In this document: positions 39,016 to 51,200 of the stretch, piece by piece
How positions within the stretch are numbered: the first letter of the stretch is position 1
Layout of the letters: each line of letters begins with the position of its first letter
Source: Nipponacmea schrenckii
Lineage: Eukaryota > Mollusca > Gastropoda > Lottiidae
Length of the DNA stretch: 64,000 nt
Reading direction: 5' to 3'
NCBI GenBank assembly: GCA_030562195.1
Contig: CM060200.1
Location: forward strand, 31,163,023-31,227,022
The notes under the pieces: generated by a model
Database searches by the model: none
What the model was told of the DNA's origin: nothing
Seen by the model: only the letters and a program-made list of their open reading frames with translations
Translations under genes and position numbers: made by a program

Positions 39016-39233
39016 CAGCTGATAGAACTCTACTATCACTTCTCAGAGTAAAAAATCTGATGTTTAGTTTTTCTCTTCTGTGATAAAAAAGTTTTGGTGC
39101 AAATAAGGAAAATCTAAGTTTACTGGCTATTCTAACGACATCATCAATATTAAGCAATTTTAATTCTACAGTAATGAAGATTCGATGTGAATGATCAAAG
39201 TCAGTGTTACCATCATGGACAACATACATCCAA
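39016..39233 (-). other. Orphan exon-like open frame
   Basis: A reverse-strand frame of about 72 residues (from MYVVHDGNTDFDHSHRIF to SDSRVLSAG) is bounded by a good donor (CTG then GTAAGA) and a weak acceptor (CTCTCTAG). I do not recognise the protein. Joining the donor to the TRAPPC12 start exon puts the frame out of phase, so it is not an obvious N-terminal extension. It could be a relic of another gene, an exon of an unseen gene, or chance. Confidence 0.25.
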
Positions 39234-40112
39234 CTAGAGAGTTTCTGTCATTGAGTTCCTCTTCCCAATGTCAATAATCATTTATATTTTTATATGAAAT
39301 ACTCCCATGTCATTAGCAATTTTTGTTTGGAAAGTGTTCATAAGAATTTTGACTATTGCCATGAATGGCTAGTGAATTAAATGACCATGATAACTCATCA
39401 AATTAAAATGCTTGACAAGGAATTTTTGAATTGTTGGTAATTCAAAAGCATTGGAGTTTATAAGCTGCAATTTGGTGAAAACATGCCAAATATATAATTA
39501 AAAATAAATTTATTAATAAAATTTATTATTATTTTTTTTTCTGAGTCAATCGATATACAACTGAATAACAGCCAACTGTATATAACAAAATATATAAGTA
39601 CCGGTATATATATATAACAAAATAGATCTCAAATATGAACTCAATGTTTTCTATGATCAATATAACAACCACTAATTCCAATATTAGAAATTTTCAATAA
39701 AAAGACACCAAATTATTTACACAAATACCAGATTACATAAATTTATATTGACTGACAGTTCACTATGCACATTTTGTTTTTTATGTCAAGAACTTTAGAA
39801 CATTTATTTTTTCTCTGCCAACATAATAATAATAATAATCATCAACACAAATATATACTCTGAAGCTTATCAGCCTGGATACCCAACATAGAAATCTTCA
39901 AAAACAAGATTGGATGGCTAACTGTGAATCACCTCATATATTTAACAAATATCATATTAAAAATATAAATTAAATTGACAACTCTTTCATAAATAGCATA
40001 CCTCAACCATATTCAAGGCATTCATAACATAGAAAAATAATCCTTAGGCGACATTTAGGGGTAGGAAGCAAATGACATAGAAAAAGTACAGAGTGCAATC
40101 TATTCAAATAAA

Positions 40113-41080
40113 GAAAGTTAGCCAGACAAGGTAATATATGCCCACTGGCAGCATTTAAGTTTCATTAAAATCTGTCAAGAATTGTACAAGGCTCATTAAA
40201 TATTTTTCATTATTTCAGTAGGGTTCATCCTGGGGTGATAATAAACAATTTAAGCAAGTTTCGTAAAAATCAGTAAAAAAAATGTGCCTTGTAGAGTGTT
40301 TACTAGCCAAATATCAAACGCATTTTAAAGAATGAGGGCAATAATTTATGTAAAATATTTTTCAATATGTTTGATTCATCCATGGGTGATAACAATTTCA
40401 GCAAGTTTTGTAATAATCCATAAAGAATTGTGACTTGTAGAGTGTTTACAAGCTAAAAATGGAACAATTTTAAAGAACAAGGGCAATAATTCATATTTAA
40501 TATATTTCGATATTTTTTTTATTTTCAATAGGGCTCATCCTTGATTGATATCAAACAAATTCAGCAAGTTTTGTAAAAAATTGGTCAAGAATTGTGCCTT
40601 GTAGAGTGTTTACAAGCCAAAAATTGAACATGTTTTTGAAACCAAGGACAATAACTGATACTTAATATATATTGATTTATCTGATTTTCAATAGGGTTCA
40701 TCCTTCGGTGATAAAAATTACCCATGCCAAGTTTCATCAGGAATTGTGCATCTTAGAGTGCTTAAATTGAATGAGTTTTCAAGCAATAATTCATACTTAG
40801 TGTCTTTCTTTTTTCTGATTTTCATAAGCATTCATCCTTGAGTTATAACAAGTTACACCAAGTTACATCAAAACATGTCAAGAATTGCACATTGTAGTGT
40901 TTACGAGCATTTCGAGAACAATAGCAATAACTCATACTAATTTCGATTTGCTTATTTTTAATACAAAACATCCTTGGGTGATTACAAACACTAACATTAA
41001 GTAACGTTAAAATCAGTCTAGAACTGTGCCTTCTAGAGTGGTTACGAGTAATTGTGTGCTGTAGAGTCAATTACTGGATA
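40113..41080 (-). mobile_element. Tandem-core element, copy E
   Basis: The left end GAAAGTTAGCCAGACAAGGT then AATATATGCCCACTGGCAGC is a decayed form of the shared hairpin end. The core has units of about 160 bp with TTGTGCCTTGTAGAGTGTTT and TTTCAATAGGGTTCATCCTT, unrelated to the cores of copies A to D. The right boundary is indistinct. Confidence 0.55.
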
Positions 41081-41576
41081 GCTTATTTAAATTTAAAGGC
41101 CATTAGAAAAAAATCTGTTCAACTTTTACATGTGGCCAAGAACCAGTTTGTATAAAGTCTTATTGACTTAACATTTTGACACATATGTTGTATGATGAAA
41201 TCAAATACAAACAATGATACAAACAAACCACATTATAGATTCCACGTGGACTAACTTACTTTTGGCAGGGGAATTAGTTAATTTTCTATGGGACCATCTG
41301 GTGTCTTGAATTAAAATATCTTTTGTAGAATATAGAATAGTTGTTGTATTAAAATCAATAGGTATTTAACTTTCACAAGGTAGGCACTTGCAGTTGTAAT
41401 TGACTCTTTATATTTTAAGGTCTTTGAAACTTTTGGAATAAATTTTAGGGATAATTAATTAGGTAAGGAGATTTTTCAAGATCATATTATAAACAAGTAC
41501 ATTTTTTTTTTTACAAAATTTAAACAGAATTTTCTTTTATTGTCTAGGTCTCACTTTTCAACGTTACACTGTCTGA

Positions 41577-41615
41577 AATGGCATGGCTGTAGCACAGTGG
41601 GCTAGAGCTCCAAAA
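41577..41615 (+). other. tRNA A-box-like fragment
   Basis: GGCTGTAGCACAGTGGGCTA followed by GAGCTCC looks like the 5' half of a tRNA (D-arm), without a recognisable 3' half. Compare the relic at 7937. It is probably the remnant of a tRNA-derived SINE. Confidence 0.25.
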
Positions 41616-41714
41616 AGTGGTATCATTTAGTTTTGTTGATCAAATGGTGGTCTAACTTCATTTTGTGTGTGAATGTTTGGAAAAAGCTATATTGTTTTGT
41701 ATATTACAGTAAAA

Positions 41715-43968
41715 ATGAAGGCATATTATAATATATTAGTATTATGTATTGGTGTATACTGTATACTTGGAGAAAAAGAAAAAGTACCAAATGAACCAGT
41801 TGATCAAAAACATACAAAGGATGGAGAACATAATCCACATTATGATCATGAAGCTGTTATAGGTACATCATAATTTGACTTTTATATTTGAATTTATCAG
41901 TCAAGAAAGGGGGGGGGGGATTCGAAAAGAAGGGGGTTTTGGGGGGAGGAAATTTGAAAGGAAGGGGAATTGGGGAGGGAGATTTAGTACGAAGTGGGGA
42001 ATAGGTGAATGACTGAAAAATGGGGAAAATCCTCAAACTATTAGCATCGAGACAGATAAACGTGCTGTTGGTGATTGAGCACTGTTTTAAGCAAATTTAA
42101 AAAAAAAAATTCTACATCTAAAATGATTTTCAACTCTCTTGACAGGATCCAAGCAATTAGAACATGAATTTGATGAATTGCCTCCAGCAGAAGCCATTCA
42201 AAGATTAGAAGACTTAGTGAAACAGCATGATTTAAATGCAGATAACATAATTACACATGAAGAACTGAAAAAATGGATATTAGCTTCCTACATGTAAGTA
42301 TAAATATAAGATAATCAAATGTACATATTATTTAGTCTTTTTTGATACACCAAAAACGTGGGCTCACATTGTGCTGTTTCTGGAGAGCTAGTGGGAAAGA
42401 AGGTCAATTTCAACTAACTATTTAAACTTAAAATAATGTTTTATTTGGATATGTTATCTAGTTTGAAACACATTAGGCAAATGTTTTATAAATCAGTCAA
42501 ATTTTTTGTTCCATGACAGCTACATCCTGAAGTCCAGCATGGTGCTACTCATAACAATGAAAGCCTGACATAAACTTCTTCAACATAAAAAACTTTCTTT
42601 GATTTAGGAGTCTGGATGAAGAAGAATCAGATGAGAAATTTCAAGAAAATGATGTGGATGGAGATGGTAATGTCTCATGGAGAGAATTAGTGAAAAAGGA
42701 ATTTGGTTATGATTTAGAAGATATTGAAGATTTTAAGAAAAACACTGATAAACAAGAACCCGATACCAAAGAATTTTTGCAGGTGGGAAATATTTCTTCT
42801 AATTCCTTTTCAATGCCTGTGTTTTCTAAAGTGACTATTTTTTTATGAGGGACATTTAAACTTTAAAATGTAACCTTTCAGAACACTAGAGCATAAATAG
42901 CCTATTGTTACATTACATTAGAAAATTATACACAGATCTCGACTCCTGAAGATGCCTTTTGGTAAGATAATTCTGAAACTTATATCACATTGAAAGACTG
43001 TGTCTTTTCTGAGATTTATGGTTGAGATAATATTTGACTGTAGATGTTGGATGAAGAAGAGAAGAGATTTATGGCTGCTGATACTGATAATAATGGTAAT
43101 CTAGAAAAACAGGAATTCCGGGCATATTACCATCCTAATGAATACCCTCATATGCATGCTGTTGAAATTGAAAGAGCTTTAAGATCGCATGATAAAGATC
43201 AAGATGATCAGGTTTCCAAAAAAGAATTTATAGGAGGTTTGTTGTTCCCCTTTCTTTTGTTCTAACCTGAGAATCTTTCATCTTAGTGGACATGTTGTTT
43301 GTAAGGGTTTGGTACTTTGTATAAAGAGTATTGTGGTTGAAATCCTTATGGGTTAATGAAGACGGGCAATGCCATGCAGTGTGCAATGAGGGAAATTTTG
43401 CTGGGACACCAGCATTAGCCTAATCTTTTTACGATTTCCAAATGTGCACAGCCTTTAGCATTGGCGCCTAAGTTTATTGTACAATCCAAATGACTAGATG
43501 CTTTTTCCAAGTGGTGTTGTTTGGATTATCTCTACATGGAGATATCACTGAAACAGAACTGACATACGATTCTACACAGCAGAAATTGTTACACAATAAC
43601 ATTTCTGGAATCATACAATACTTTCTAAAAAAAGAAATTTAAATGAATTAGCTTTTAAGTAATCATGTTATAAATTTCTGGTGGACTATTTTTCTTCAGA
43701 TGCTGAAGATAGAGAAGTTTATTTAACAGAAGAAGAAAATTTTAATCAATTTGATTTAGATAGTAATGGTAAATTAAGCAGAGATGAGGTGAAAGGTTGG
43801 GTAATTCAAAATAACGAACAGGCTGCAGAAGATGAAGTTCTTCATTTAATATCACAAGCTGATGATAACAAAAATAACGAACTTACCATGGCTGAAATTT
43901 TAGATCATTATGATGATTTTGTGGGTTCAGCCACTGATTACGGGCGTAAATTAACAGATGAATTATAA
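41715..43968 (+). CDS. Reticulocalbin/CREC family ER calcium-binding protein
   Basis: Five coding exons: 41715-41862, 42146-42293, 42608-42782, 43044-43236, 43700-43968 (TAA), giving 310 residues, the usual CREC length. A signal peptide (MKAYYNILVLCIGVYCILG) precedes six EF-hand loops: DLNADNIITHEE (78-89), DVDGDGNVSWRE (114-125), DTDNNGNLEKQE (170-181), DKDQDDQVSKKE (207-218), DLDSNGKLSRDE (240-251), DDNKNNELTMAE (276-287). Loops 1, 4 and 6 lack the usual glycine at position 6. The C-terminus DFVGSATDYGRKLTDEL matches the family end. Human RCN2 has the same ATDYGR phrase but then a longer stretch before HDEL; here TDEL follows almost at once and probably serves as the retrieval signal. Role: low-affinity calcium binding in the secretory pathway. 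Family firm; RCN2-like versus calumenin/RCN1-like not resolved, so no symbol is given. Confidence 0.9.
41905..41995 (+). other. G-rich tract in reticulocalbin intron 1
   Basis: Consecutive G-runs (about ten Gs near 41909, then GGGGG, GGGGGG, GGGG and GGGG) separated by A/T-rich spacers, about 50 bp after the donor at 41863. It could form a G-quadruplex on the coding strand of the transcript. Confidence 0.5.
43360..43393 (+). repeat. Short dispersed repeat, copy 1 (copy 2 near 47247)
   Basis: GGCAATGCCATGCAGTGTGC followed by AATGAGGGA closely matches GTCAATGCTATGCACAGTGC followed by AATGAGGGA at 47250-47278. One copy lies in a reticulocalbin intron, the other in a GNL2 intron. Probably fragments of one repeat family. 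Confidence 0.45.
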
Positions 43969-45233
43969 TACTAATTAATTTGTTATGTAACTGTTAGCTG
44001 TAATTATTTCAAAACTTGCAATTTCTTGTTTATTTGCCTCGTGTTCAAAATTTAACATTAATTTACTTCATGTTAGCAAGTTTTTCTTTTTCCATATTAT
44101 TATTATAAGTCAATGTTTTCTAGATTTTCTTATATGTAGTCAGTTTAACTATTTTTTAGTTCATGTAAATTTAGTGTAGTGCAATAGTATTGTAATCTTG
44201 TAAGGATGGTCAAATCTTACAGCAGCTGGCAGCCATACTGTGTACAAGATATGAGTCCCCATGTCCATTCACATTTCTTTTCGACTTTTTTTTTTGGAAA
44301 GCTCGTATTTGATTTGATATTAATTGAAATAAACTGATCTGTTGTTCTTTGGGCAAATGCTTTGAAAGGAATATTTAGTTTCTTAGAATTTCTACACCAA
44401 CTACATGTTAAAGTTCTAAAATATTCGATGTTCGACCTTTCTATAATGCCAAATATATCAACAATTTGGCTTCTTTTTTTAAACTAATTTAGATTGTTAC
44501 AAGCTTTAAAATTAGCAATATCTAAGTAGTCTCCTAAACAGTATTTATTTCTGATTTTGTTAGATGTGGTGGAAGAATGAATGTGAATAATTGTTATTTT
44601 AGAAATCAACAGTAGAATTAAGAATTAAATGAATATGAATATTATGGCTACTGTTATTTAGAAATATGTGTATTGTCATTTCACATTTCAAAATACTGTA
44701 TTTTGTGAAATGACATTTGAAAATGAATGAATGAACACATTTTTAAACTTAAATGCTCTTTCATCAATCATTTTTAAATCAGATGTTCTTATGCTCTTAT
44801 GAGGAAATTATGATCTACGTACTCTATGTTGTGTATCTGGTATTATAAGACCATTCCTGAATGCAATATATCTGTTATGATTATTAATGAATTGTTTGAA
44901 AGATAATAAATTATTATACCTTCAGACTTTTCAATCAAGATTCCTCCTATCAGTTATACAGGTTATAAGTTACAAGTTTGCCTAAGATAAAACTAGGGTC
45001 TTGAGCTTGGTCCTTGGTTCTCAAGGCAATGCCCATATAGAAACATACAACAATCGAAACATCTCAATAGATTATTATTTTAAATTGGATCATTATTGTG
45101 TATATTTTACTTTTATAACCAGCGGCGTAGAAAAACAGCCTAAATCAATAAAACCAGTTGTTCTGATATAAGTTTCATTAAATCACAATATCATACACTA
45201 ACAAAACAATAGCTTCTCTGTTATTCTACCAAC
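43969..45233. other. Convergent 3' region of reticulocalbin and GNL2
   Basis: AATAAA at 44328-44333 is a plausible polyadenylation signal for reticulocalbin, 360 bp after its stop. No clear TTTATT (reverse-strand AATAAA) was found close to the GNL2 stop. No further genes or repeats were recognised. Confidence 0.5.
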
Positions 45234-48200
45234 TTATTGTCTGCGTCTATTACTTCTGTTTTTAACATTAGCTGATAGATAATAATGGACACCAATTTTA
45301 TTTTGTTTGTCGGCCTTTTCCCTTCGTCTTCTCTGCAAACAAAAAACAAACATACTCATATTCTGAACTAACAATTGTCTAAGATAATTGGAAAGAAAGA
45401 TGTCACATAATATTTAAATCACTTTTTCTTATAAGCAATGGTGTAATTTGTTTATCAAATCCAAAGGTCATTAACTTTATACATTGTTGCAAACAGGAAT
45501 ATACTCAAACCACTGAAATACAACTGTTATTTAAAAATCTTGAAAATGCAGGACCAAATCTATTTAATTATATCTGCTATGCAATATGATAAATTGTACA
45601 CTGTCCATAAAATGATCTCCAAAAATGATCAAAAAGAAGCCAACCTGTTTGCTATTTAATTTAGGACTGTGTTCTTCCTCGCTGTCTTGATCATGTTCAT
45701 GTTTTCTTTTCTGACCAGGTGATTTTTTCTGTGTTTTTATATTACTTGGCTGACTTGTCTGAGCTTTTCTTGTGCCTTTTTTATCTACTTCAAATAAATC
45801 CACTGGCTCTGAAAATAGTCAGATAAAACATAAATGTAAAACGTTTACAGTGATCATTTAGCCCAGGCTACAAAATGCAAAATATCCCTATACTTAGAGT
45901 TTCCATGTTTAACTTAGGTCCAAGCATAATGTCATTGGAAGCCTCAGCCAAATTTGTAAGAAAACATCATTGACATCTTAACTTTGACAGAAAAATCATA
46001 TTTACCTGAAATATTTTGACTCCCACTAGATATACCGACATCATTATTTGCCGTAACTATCATTTTACCACTTGCAGTTCTTTTGGTTTCATTCTTAGTT
46101 TTTGTGTCACTTTTCCTAACACTAGATTTTAAGTCGGTTATTTTTTGTTTCTCCATAGAAACATCTTTCATAGAAATTTTACCAAACACATCTTTGTCCT
46201 TTTTAGGTTTTTTCATAGGTTTGTTTGGATTAAAAGCAATAAAATCACTATTAAAATCTGGCTGATCCTCTTTAGGAATGATTGGAGGATGTTTGTTTTT
46301 ACGTGATCTGGACCTACTGTTTGGTTGCACAACGCTAGTAGATGTGATACCTTTGCTTAGCTGAGCTTGATGCAGTTTTTTCTTCAAAGAATTTAAAACT
46401 GGTTTCTTGTAAAGTGGTTTAGTTAATTCCACTTTATCTTCCTCGTCAGAACCACCTTCTTCACTTTCTTCATGTGATTCTTTTATTTCAGAATCATTTA
46501 AAGTGATGTCCACTGAACTTTTGTCCCCATCATCCAGTATTTCTGATGATTGGTCAATATCTTGCCATTCTCCATCATCATCATCCGAGAGATCCGAAGC
46601 TTCCTCCCAATCTGCCCATTCATCACCATTATCATCCTCCTCCAACGACTCAATCTGTTCAACATCTTCTTCAAGAAATTCAGACTCCACATGGATGTTC
46701 TTTAGATTCTGTTTAATTGTTGGCATCTCTACTTTTTTCTTGGACAATGAACTAGAAATGTCTTCTTCTGAAGGACTGAATACAGGTTTTTTTTCTTTGG
46801 AATTTTCTTCATTCTCTGTCTGGGCTTCAACAGTAGCTTTCTGGTCATTGGTTTGTGGATCTTGGTTAGTTTTAGGTGGTGGGTTCTGAGAAAAAAAAAT
46901 GTCTCGATTTAAAAATTATGAGTGTTTCTATTTTTTTTGGTTACCATATAGTGTCATATAGTGTTTACTGCCTTAAAGTGAAGTACTCATACAAATTAAC
47001 AACATTATCAAACATAGATATATTGGTTTAGTAAAAATTGACAATGATTTATATAAAATTTGTTATTTCCTACCTCTGATTCTGGTGGTCTTACAAAATA
47101 TGGTATTTTACCTCTCTGCCAATCATTCAATATCATTTTAGCTACAGTTGGTAAATCAGGATCACCTTTCTGGAATCAAATAATTTAACTTCAATCCTAA
47201 TATGTGTTAAAGTAGTAATACAGCTTGTAGATTGCACTAAAGACAGTCAATGCTATGCACAGTGCAATGAGGGATCCTTTCAAATGTTCAATATCTCTGA
47301 CATATAATGTCATAAGCACATGGCCTGAGCTTATCATCCTATTCTTAAAACATTTTTCCAATGTCTTGTCTTTAAAAATAGCAGTTACAATATGATGTGC
47401 TTCTTATCATTATAGAACACAACACAGACATTTTCCAACCAGAATGCAATCCTGATATATTTTTGTTTGTGCTTGTTTAAACATTGATTGTTATACTAAT
47501 AATAACTAATAGATAACAGTACTAAAACATAAAAGCATGGAAATACCTTCAGTAACTTCCCAGACTTTTTAGCAATTTGTTCTAACAAGTCTTCTGAATC
47601 TTTCCAATCTTCTAACTTGTATGTTTTACACATATACTCTTTTTTAACCCTTTGAAGAAGAGCTGGTATATAATCTTCTGGTGCTTTAACATATTCCACT
47701 CTAACCTGAAACCAAAACGTAATCATCTGAACACATGTTCTCTTCTTACTGGTGCTCCATTTACTCTAACTACTTTAATATAACATCTCAATGCTGATTG
47801 AAATAAAACCAACCAATGTTTATAGGGAAATAAAATTTGATAGACTGATTTATCACTTACCACTCCTTTCAATATACAATCTGTAGGTGTTGAACCAGAT
47901 GGATATACAACACCAGGACAATCAACCAAATAGATTCTTCTCATCAATGTTATATACTGCCATACCTATACATTATACACAATACATTTACGACAAGAAA
48001 ATATTAATCAATATCAATGTAATACTATCAACAATTTGTCTCAGCTCTTAATTGTTTTGAAAAGTTGTAACTGATATCTGAAAATGACCTTAATAATTTC
48101 TTAATAAATACCTTGAGGACAATGTCTTTGTATCTGTAATAACAACAGATTGAGACCAGAGATTGTTTCAAATTAATTCAAAATTTTCTTCTAAGGTCTT

Positions 48201-51200
48201 TAGAGGAGAGATAAATGCATGTTGATCTTACCTTGGTCTCACCAGCAATTGGTGCTACTTTACACACTTTCTTAGCTCTTAATGTATTGATAATTGAACT
48301 TTTACCAACATTAGGATATCCTATAAAACCTACTGCTATTTGTTTTCTGTCTGAATGTAACTAGAAAACAAACACATAAAGCTGTAGTATTAGTATATGT
48401 AGATAAAAAAATCGTGGAAAAATCTTTAAATATACCAATTGGTTGCCTAGCATGATACGCCCACTTTAAAGTATATTTCTGTTTAAACACAGGTTATTTG
48501 GACCTAATCCAAGACCTCATTAATATACATAATCACACAAGATTCATTCAAATAAGATGAAAACAGTAGTCTCTATCCCGTTCACAAGCTAATTTTAATG
48601 TTTTTTGACTGAGTCAAGGGTGTATGAATTCTTACCTTTCCAAACTGTCGAAGTAGGTTAATAAGAGCACCTTTACCAAAAGGGTTTGTAATACTAGCAT
48701 GAAAGGCCATTGTAGGGTGTTCAGCAGACAATATGGCTACCCACTTTTGCTGAAAGAATTTTTAATCATTGAAATCATATAGAAAGGTTATTTTTTATAT
48801 GAAAATGGCTAGATATGCCAAGATGAAAAAAAAAATTGTGCATGATTATATTGATACTTACTGTAACCCATACAGGTACTAAATCTACTTTATTCAACAC
48901 AAATATAATATGTTTATGTTGTTTTTCCTTTTTAATATAATTCTCCACTTGATAACATCTTGTACCCAGTGGATCTCTTGCATCTAATACTTGAACTACA
49001 ACATCAGATGAATCTATCACCTGAAATTAGAGTTAAATTACAAAATACTAAACTAAAGGGAAATAACTATTTACAAATAACTCTTATGTTAGTAGCAGCA
49101 ATTGAATTCAAATATATTGCTGAGAGAAAATTAAAAAATGTGAGAAGGTAACGTTATTTTTTATCTTAGCCCATTAAACTTCATCTTAAATTATGCTAAC
49201 ATGTTTTGTGCAGATATCTTTATTAAAAAAATCTTAAGTGTCAGTACAATATAAATATCACAGGCATACAAAGTACAACTGATTACTATTTTTACAAATT
49301 ACACTATTACAAGTACAATAAGCATACCTTATATAGTTCACCCCACACTCTTTTAGATCTCCCTGCTTTAAATATCATTTCTAAAGCTTCTTTTCTCATA
49401 CCATCATCTTCAACAACTAAATCTTTGTCTTTATTACTGTCATATTTTTCTCCTGATTCTTCAGCTTTAGTTACCATGGCCTGAGGAAGATTATAGAATT
49501 AATTTACCAAATTTTTGATATATCTCAACAATGACTTATATTGTAGTAGATGTGATGCCAAGGTTGAAGTCTCACAAAAACATAATCTTGATTTAATAAT
49601 TTCCAGTGCTGTAACAGTTGTAACAATTGTGGAGAAACATACAATATTAAAACTTTCCAACTAGTTTCTAACTAATTGTTTGTAATGTTTTTTATAAATT
49701 TATCTTTACCTCTAGATCACCAGTTTTAATGCTAGGTCGTTTTCTGTGTGATTTCTTTCCAAAAGTGTTTTCAAATGTTTCTGTTTCTAAGAGATGCACT
49801 CTCTTGTACTGCAAAAGAAGAATCAATAAAGTACTTTTGATGTCTTGAGTCCCAAACTTTTGAAATCAGAATAGGTTGTAGTGAATTTTTTTCATTTATT
49901 TCCATAATGATCAGAAGCATGAACTGAACAGAAGACTACTAGAACAAATCATTTATAAAACTTTGTGCATCATCAGCTTAAAACTTAGTATTGCTGCTAT
50001 GAATAAGATATATTGCTCAATTTCTTCTTTCAAGCATATTTGACTCGGCTGTCATCCAGCACTTCAATCCATAGGCTTTTTTGTGACCATTCTGATGAGG
50101 TGCTGTAAACCTGATAATCCACCCCTCCCCTTTTAAAATTGACTACCTTGGCAACTTCATTCAACAAAGTGACAGGCAATGTGGATGGTTTCATGATGAC
50201 TTTGTATGGATCTTTCTTAACTTTAGCCATTTCTTCCTGGAAACCTTGCAGAGCATTTTGAGATACAACTTTTGTATTTCCTGTAAAAAAAGAGGTGTAT
50301 GAGAGACGACAAGCTTGGATATTGCAACAAAATGACAAATGTTGAATTTCAAATATGACAAATATTTTGCCAAGAAAGGAGACAAACTTGATATATTAAC
50401 TACTTACCAAACCATCTCCTATCAGGTTCTACTCTAGATACTGTACCAGATGCCAATACAGATTGAAATGGGGCTGATTTTATAATTTTACCATTTTTAT
50501 CTCTATAATGTTAAACATAACAAAATTATTATTCAACCTGCTCTTTTAATCATCTGGAATCAAACAAGATAACACCTCCTAGATTGAAAGTAAATGTTGT
50601 AACATGGCAGATTTGAATATATTGTGCAAAATCACTTTTTAAGAAAATTGAGAAAACTGATTTAATAGGAAGATATCGTAAAATAGACTTGATATACAAT
50701 AATATCAATGAATAATGAACTAATGACTGATCAAAATTTGAAAGCACAACTATAGGATTAAACACATAAGGGATAATCGTGTCAACTGTTCCTATTGTTT
50801 GTTAAAAGTAAGTAGTTTGGGATAGTCAATCTCTTTAACTGGAAGCGTTTTCCGGCAGCTGATTTATAATATTGTCAATAAATTCATTGTTAATTATTAC
50901 CACCTCTTACCGTTAATCTCTTAATTAGACCAATACTTGATGTCCGTCTGACAATTGAAACTGTGGCTAATAACTCAAAATTATTAAGTTATGATCACAG
51001 TAACATTTTATAGGGTGTCAAAAGGTACGAAAAAATTAAATGACTAAATATAGCATATAATTTTTATACAAGTTTCATTTGATCACCCATGATGTATTCA
51101 GTAGAGGACATATCAAGTCCCATATAAAACAAAATCTCACAATAAGAACAATTAATCCATAAGGGCTTTTCTATGAAAACGTAGTCTTAAGGATACTAAA

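Larger units (their letters stand above)
37456..41714. other. Gene-free region between TRAPPC12 and reticulocalbin
   Basis: Just upstream of the TRAPPC12 ATG an acceptor-like CTACATTGTAG on the reverse strand suggests a 5'UTR intron. The stretch holds an isolated open exon-like frame (39016-39233), a tandem-core element (40113-41080) and a tRNA-like relic near 41581. The remainder is AT-rich with nothing else recognised. An acceptor ATATTACAG at 41710, immediately before the reticulocalbin start, hints that its 5'UTR is also spliced. Confidence 0.55.

Noticed and set aside
46503..46889. Forward-strand Ser-rich open frame
   Set aside because: Antisense shadow of the acidic GNL2 exon.
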